A stretch of DNA of 64,000 bases from Phycisphaerales bacterium (GTDB lineage Bacteria > Planctomycetota > Phycisphaerae > Phycisphaerales > UBA1924), in contig JAJDDI010000017.1 in assembly GCA_029260375.1 (NCBI GenBank), positions 48,841 through 112,840 of the forward strand. Direction: 5' to 3'. Shown one piece after another: positions 60,778 through 64,000 of this stretch. Made by a program: the position numbers and the translations under genes. The stretch's first letter is position 1. Each line of letters opens with the position of its first letter. A model generated the notes under the pieces. It saw only the letters and a list, made by a program, of their open reading frames with translations. It did not search any database and was not told the origin of the DNA.

Positions 60778-61044
60778 TCAGCCCGCCTCGCCCAGGACGC
60801 GCTGGACCTGCTTCTTAATCGCGGGCCAGCGGCTGTCGGGGCGCTTGCAGACGGTCACGAACGCCGTGTGGATCAGCACGTTGGTCACGCCGTCGATGGC
60901 GAAGAATGCCAGCGCGAGCTCGTCCCCGGCGGCCTGGTCGGCGTTGAAGTACGATCGTGGGACGATCGTTGGGCTCGGCTCGACCAGGCACTTGATCGCG
61001 TTGGGGTTGGGCGTGGGCTCAAAGCTTGTGATTCGGTAGGGCAT
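60778..61044 (-). CDS. Nfu/NifU N-terminal-domain protein (Fe-S assembly-related)
   Basis: 88 residues from the ATG at 61044 (a TTG one codon upstream is also possible). TPNPNAIKCLVEPSP near the start, and LAFFAIDGVTNVLIHTAFVTVCKRP with the adjacent W-x2-I, are the signature of the Nfu N-terminal (scaffold-associated) domain. The C-terminal Nfu domain with its CxxC is missing, so this is a domain-only protein; it has two Cys but no CxxC. It is 3 bp upstream of mutY, an Fe-S enzyme, suggesting a role in cluster delivery or assembly; that is inferred from context. Confidence 0.8.
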   Translation of the reverse strand: MPYRITSFEPTPNPNAIKCLVEPSPTIVPRSYFNADQAAGDELALAFFAIDGVTNVLIHTAFVTVCKRPDSRWPAIKKQVQRVLGEAG

Positions 61045-61148
61045 CAATGGGCGCCGATGACAAGAGTCCGGAGGGCTCGCGGGACGATAGCAGAGTGACG
61101 ATGACCCGGCGGCGCGCGCCGGGCATAGGGTGAACCAGCGAGGACCGC

Positions 61149-62093
61149 GTGACGAGGCTCCAGAACCTTCTTGATCGGATTGGCTCGTACCCCACTGTCG
61201 AGGTGGGGTTCGAGCTGCTGTTGATCGGGCTGGTGGTGTGGGCGGTGGTCCGGTTCGTGCAAGGGACCAGGGCGGCCGGGGCGCTCAAGGGCCTGCTGCT
61301 GATATTTATCGTCGCGACGATCGTGGTCCGCGTGGTCGGGGGTGAGGACTCGTTCCAGCGTCTGGGCTACCTGTACGACCGGTTTGTGGCGCTGGCGGCG
61401 GTGGCGCTGGTGGTGATCTTCCAGCCCGAGCTCCGCCGGGCGCTGGTCCGGCTGGGGGAGACGCCCCTGCTGCGCGGCGGCTCGGGCGAGCACGCGGAGG
61501 TGATCGACGCCGTCGCCTCGTCGTGCCAGTACCTGGCCAAGCAGCGGTTCGGGGCGATCATCGTCATCGAGCGTCAGTTCGGGCTGCGGGGCCTGCTCGA
61601 GGGCGGGACGGTGCTCAACGCGGACATCTCCGAGCGTCTGCTGAGCACGATCTTCTACCCGGGCTCTGCGCTGCACGACCTGGCGGTGATCGTGCGGGGC
61701 AAGAAGGTGTACGCCGCGGGAGTGCAGCTGCCCCTTGCTGATCCGGGGGACATGCCCGACCCGTCGCTGGGGTCGAGGCATCGCGCGGCGGTGGGGCTGA
61801 CGAAGGAGTCCGACGCGCTGGTGGTGATCGTGAGCGAGGAGAGCGGTCGGGTTCGGTTGGCCGACCGGGGGACACTGACGGCGTCGTTCGACGCCGGTCT
61901 GCTCGGCGACGAGCTGGCGCGACGCCTGGGGCAGCCCGCCAGCCAGGACGAGGCGTCCGCGGCGGTCGCGAGCGGACCCGACGAGGGGCTCAGCGCCGCG
62001 GGGCTGGACGATGACGAGGTGGTCACGCCGGAACAGATGGAGCGGGACAAGGGCGGCGAGGGCGATCGCGGTTCCGGGGGGGGAAAGGGATGA
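61149..62093 (+). CDS. cdaA: Diadenylate cyclase (CdaA-like, DAC domain)
   Basis: 314 residues. Three N-terminal membrane segments (about residues 15-90) precede a DAC domain (~100-260) that makes c-di-AMP from two ATP. The equivalents of the two catalytic motifs are PGSALHDLAVI (normally LHDGAVI; here Asp177 is followed by Leu instead of Gly) and GSRHRAAVGL (Gly208-Arg212; normally GTRHR), followed by IVSEE. The GTG at 61149 lacks an obvious ribosome site. The next gene overlaps by 4 bp and encodes a YbbR-domain protein, the usual CdaA regulator. Activity is probable but the DGA change deserves a test. C-terminal ~50 residues are acidic. Confidence 0.88.
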   Translation: MTRLQNLLDRIGSYPTVEVGFELLLIGLVVWAVVRFVQGTRAAGALKGLLLIFIVATIVVRVVGGEDSFQRLGYLYDRFVALAAVALVVIFQPELRRALVRLGETPLLRGGSGEHAEVIDAVASSCQYLAKQRFGAIIVIERQFGLRGLLEGGTVLNADISERLLSTIFYPGSALHDLAVIVRGKKVYAAGVQLPLADPGDMPDPSLGSRHRAAVGLTKESDALVVIVSEESGRVRLADRGTLTASFDAGLLGDELARRLGQPASQDEASAAVASGPDEGLSAAGLDDDEVVTPEQMERDKGGEGDRGSGGGKG

Positions 62094-63127
62094 GGTTCAA
62101 CCTGAACAAGTTCAGAACCCTCGGGGTGGTGGTCGTGCTGAGCGGGCTGGTCTGGGTGCTGGCCGAGAGCCAGACGCTGCGTTCCGAGAGCCTGACACTG
62201 GGGGTGACGATCAAGGGCGAGGCGGACGGGGCCAGCCTCGTGCGGATCAGCGACGGGACCTGGACGGGGCAGATCGAGCTGACGATCGAGGGTTCGGCGG
62301 CGCTCGTGTCGGACGCGCGCGATCGCCTGGGCGGACGGGTCGAGCTTGTCGTGGGTCGCGAGCTGCCCTCCGAACCGGGGGACCACGTCGTTATGCTGCA
62401 GGATGCGCTGCGCCTGACGCAGGCGCTGCTGGACTCGGGTGTGTCGATCGCGGAGGTCCGCCCCGAGACGGTCCCGATCAGCATCGCCCGGGCGGCGGAG
62501 ATCGAGGCTCCCGTAATCGTGCGCGCGCCACTGGGGCGGCTTGAGGGGGCGCCCAGGGCCGAGCCGCCGGTCGTCAGGATCCGTGGACCCAAGGACGCGA
62601 TCGACGCGCTGAACAACGGCGCGTTCGAGGTTGTGGCGCAGATCGGCGAGGATGCGCTCGACGGGCTGCTGCCCGGCGTTCCCGAGGTGCTCCAGGACAT
62701 CCGGCTGGAGATGCCCGAGTCGCTCCGGCGGACGTGGGGGGTGACGCTGGTTCCCGACGCCGCGGACGTGACGGTGATGGTCCGGACTCGGACGCGGACG
62801 CACACGATTCCCAGGCTGCCCGTGCAGGTGGTGCTGCCCCCGCCGGAGCTGGGTCGCTGGCGGATCACGCTGGCGGCGGAGGACACGGACCTGTTCGACG
62901 TGACGATCGCTGGCCCGAGCGAGGGGGTGGAGCAGGTGATCTCTGGGGCGTCTCGCCCGATGGCGGTCCTGTCGCTGTCGTTTGACGAGCTGGAGCGCGG
63001 GATCACGTCCAAGAGGGCCCAGATCGTGCTGCTGCCGCAGGGGGTGACCGCCCGGGTGGAGGACGCCGAGATCCGGCTGACGATCGAGCGGGTGGAGGAG
63101 CCCGGGACGGATCCGGTCAGCCCGTAA
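62090..63127 (+). CDS. YbbR-domain protein (CdaR-like regulator of diadenylate cyclase)
   Basis: 345 residues with an N-terminal membrane anchor (RTLGVVVVLSGLVWVLAESQ) and an extracytoplasmic region containing YbbR-type beta modules, recognisable from repeated VRIRGPKDAIDAL and VTIAGPSEGVEQV (xVxxGPxxxV). CdaR proteins contact CdaA and adjust c-di-AMP synthesis. The start (ATGA) overlaps the cdaA stop, with GGGAAAGG upstream, so the two are made together. It is followed after 183 bp by atpA on the same strand. Confidence 0.88.
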   Translation: MRFNLNKFRTLGVVVVLSGLVWVLAESQTLRSESLTLGVTIKGEADGASLVRISDGTWTGQIELTIEGSAALVSDARDRLGGRVELVVGRELPSEPGDHVVMLQDALRLTQALLDSGVSIAEVRPETVPISIARAAEIEAPVIVRAPLGRLEGAPRAEPPVVRIRGPKDAIDALNNGAFEVVAQIGEDALDGLLPGVPEVLQDIRLEMPESLRRTWGVTLVPDAADVTVMVRTRTRTHTIPRLPVQVVLPPPELGRWRITLAAEDTDLFDVTIAGPSEGVEQVISGASRPMAVLSLSFDELERGITSKRAQIVLLPQGVTARVEDAEIRLTIERVEEPGTDPVSP

Positions 63128-63310
63128 CGGGGACAGTCTGACAGGACGGATCGGCTCTGGCGGTGGCAGGACAGCGGGGGGTCGGCGACCTACTGTTTGG
63201 ACCCTCTGCCGGGTCGGAGGGGGTCCGGGCCTGCGGGGCTCGGCCAGCGTTCACATCCTCGACCGAGACCGCCGCAGCCGACTGGGTTGACGGCGGGGGG
63301 AAGCGCCGCC

Positions 63311-64000
63311 GTGAAGATCAAGACCGACGAGATCGCCAGCGTAATCAAGCAGGAAATCGAGCAGTTCGCCGCCGAGCTCGAGGTGTCCGAGGTCGGGCGC
63401 GTCGTGGAGGTGGGCGACGGCATCGCTCGGATCTACGGGCTGTCCAAGGCGATGGCCGGTGAGCTGCTGGAGTTCCAGACCAGCGACGGCGGGGTGATGG
63501 GCCAGGTGATGAACCTGGAGACGGACACCGTGGGCGCGATCATCTACGGGAACTACCTGAAGGTGAAGGAGGGCGACCTGGTCAAGGCGACGGGTCGCCT
63601 GCTCGAGGTCCCCGTCGGCGAGCAGCTGCTCGGTCGCGTGGTGGACCCGCTGGGACGTCCGCTGGACGACGGCGCGCCGATCAACGCGAGCGAGTCGTCG
63701 AAGGTGGACATCATCGCGCCGGGCATCGCCGAGCGTCAGCCGGTGCACGAGCCGCTGCAGACGGGCATCAAGGCGATCGACGCGATGATCCCGATCGGTC
63801 GCGGGCAGCGCGAGCTGATCATCGGCGACCGCAAGACGGGCAAGACCGCGGTCGCGCTGGACGCGATCATCAACCAGAAGCAGTACTGGGGCACGAAGGA
63901 GGCCGTGGTGTGCATCTACGTCGCGGTCGGCCAGAAGGAATCCACGGTCGCGGGCGTGGTCGAGAAGCTCAAGGCCCACGGCGCGATGGATTACACGATC
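63311..64000 (+). CDS. atpA: ATP synthase F1 alpha subunit (3' truncated by window edge)
   Basis: The first 230 residues of the catalytic-hexamer alpha subunit. GTG start at 63311 with a GGGGGGAAG ribosome site about eight bases upstream. Visible: [43 protein letters not shown], and the P-loop GDRKTGKT (172-179); the usual alpha-subunit sequence is GDRQTGKT, so position 175 is Lys. The gene has no atpH/atpF immediately upstream; the preceding gene is the YbbR protein, so its operon begins here or the other subunits lie downstream. The frame runs to the window end. Confidence 0.96.
   Translation, partial: MKIKTDEIASVIKQEIEQFAAELEVSEVGRVVEVGDGIARIYGLSKAMAGELLEFQTSDGGVMGQVMNLETDTVGAIIYGNYLKVKEGDLVKATGRLLEVPVGEQLLGRVVDPLGRPLDDGAPINASESSKVDIIAPGIAERQPVHEPLQTGIKAIDAMIPIGRGQRELIIGDRKTGKTAVALDAIINQKQYWGTKEAVVCIYVAVGQKESTVAGVVEKLKAHGAMDYTI

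Overview
The window is high-GC, gene-dense bacterial DNA that most likely comes from a planctomycete of the Phycisphaerae group. The evidence is indirect: four unrelated secreted proteins end in the 'GC-type' dockerin-like tail (DLAxPxGxLDFSDVxxFLxxF...GCP) that I associate with Phycisphaerales; there are several large planctomycete-style exported proteins (FG-GAP propeller, VIT/vWA, cysteine-rich repeats, DNRLRE module); and hpf-ptsN-npr, futalosine hydrolase, MurA and an LpxR-like protein indicate a Gram-negative-type envelope. No rRNA gene is present to settle the taxonomy.

Layout. 1-6272: 3' end of murA, a PTS-Ntr/ribosome hibernation cluster (DUF502-hpf-ptsN-HPr), galE and a secreted seven-repeat FG-GAP protein. 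6273-14003: two signalling loci, a CHASE-type sensor kinase followed by three stand-alone receivers, then tRNA-Ile(GAT) and an OmpR-type regulator/kinase pair. 14090-25584: VIT/vWA protein, MFS exporter, gamma-glutamyltransferase, an aspartoacylase-like amidohydrolase overlapping a CBS-fused GCS2 ligase, heme oxygenase under a Fur-like palindrome, and a dicarboxylate symporter. 25653-34756: ABC exporter, then a same-strand run of three exported GC-dockerin enzymes (M14 carboxypeptidase, CotA-like multicopper oxidase, MauG/CCP-type di-heme peroxidase). 34826-42214: LOG-family nucleosidase, lipoprotein, Na/Ca exchanger, HD-GYP protein, orphan HlyD adaptor, futalosine hydrolase. 42394-47852: type IV pilus/type II secretion inner-membrane cluster (PilM-N-O-P-like and GspE/PilB). 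48066-51522: two paralogous secreted proteins that I read as GH56 (hyaluronidase-family) hydrolases with N-terminal dockerin modules. 51509-64000: SRPBCC/ArsR pair, acetyl-CoA synthetase, LpxR-like protein, DUF6065-like protein, purEK, GT2-mutY-NfuN cluster, diadenylate cyclase with YbbR partner, and the start of atpA.

Functional picture. The cell seems equipped to export and anchor degradative and redox enzymes: a secretion ATPase cluster directly precedes the GH56 pair, and two types of dockerin-like module (N-terminal EF-hand type on the GH56 proteins, C-terminal GC type on four others) suggest surface attachment. Housekeeping functions present are peptidoglycan (murA), purines (purEK), menaquinone (mqnB), DNA repair (mutY), c-di-AMP (cdaA-like) and ATP synthase.

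The item I consider most novel is the bacterial GH56 pair. Next are the shared C-terminal anchor on unrelated enzymes, a leaderless ArsR-type promoter with an overlapping palindrome, and several REP/REPIN-like and MITE-like palindromic elements. All assignments come from reading motifs; no database search was run.
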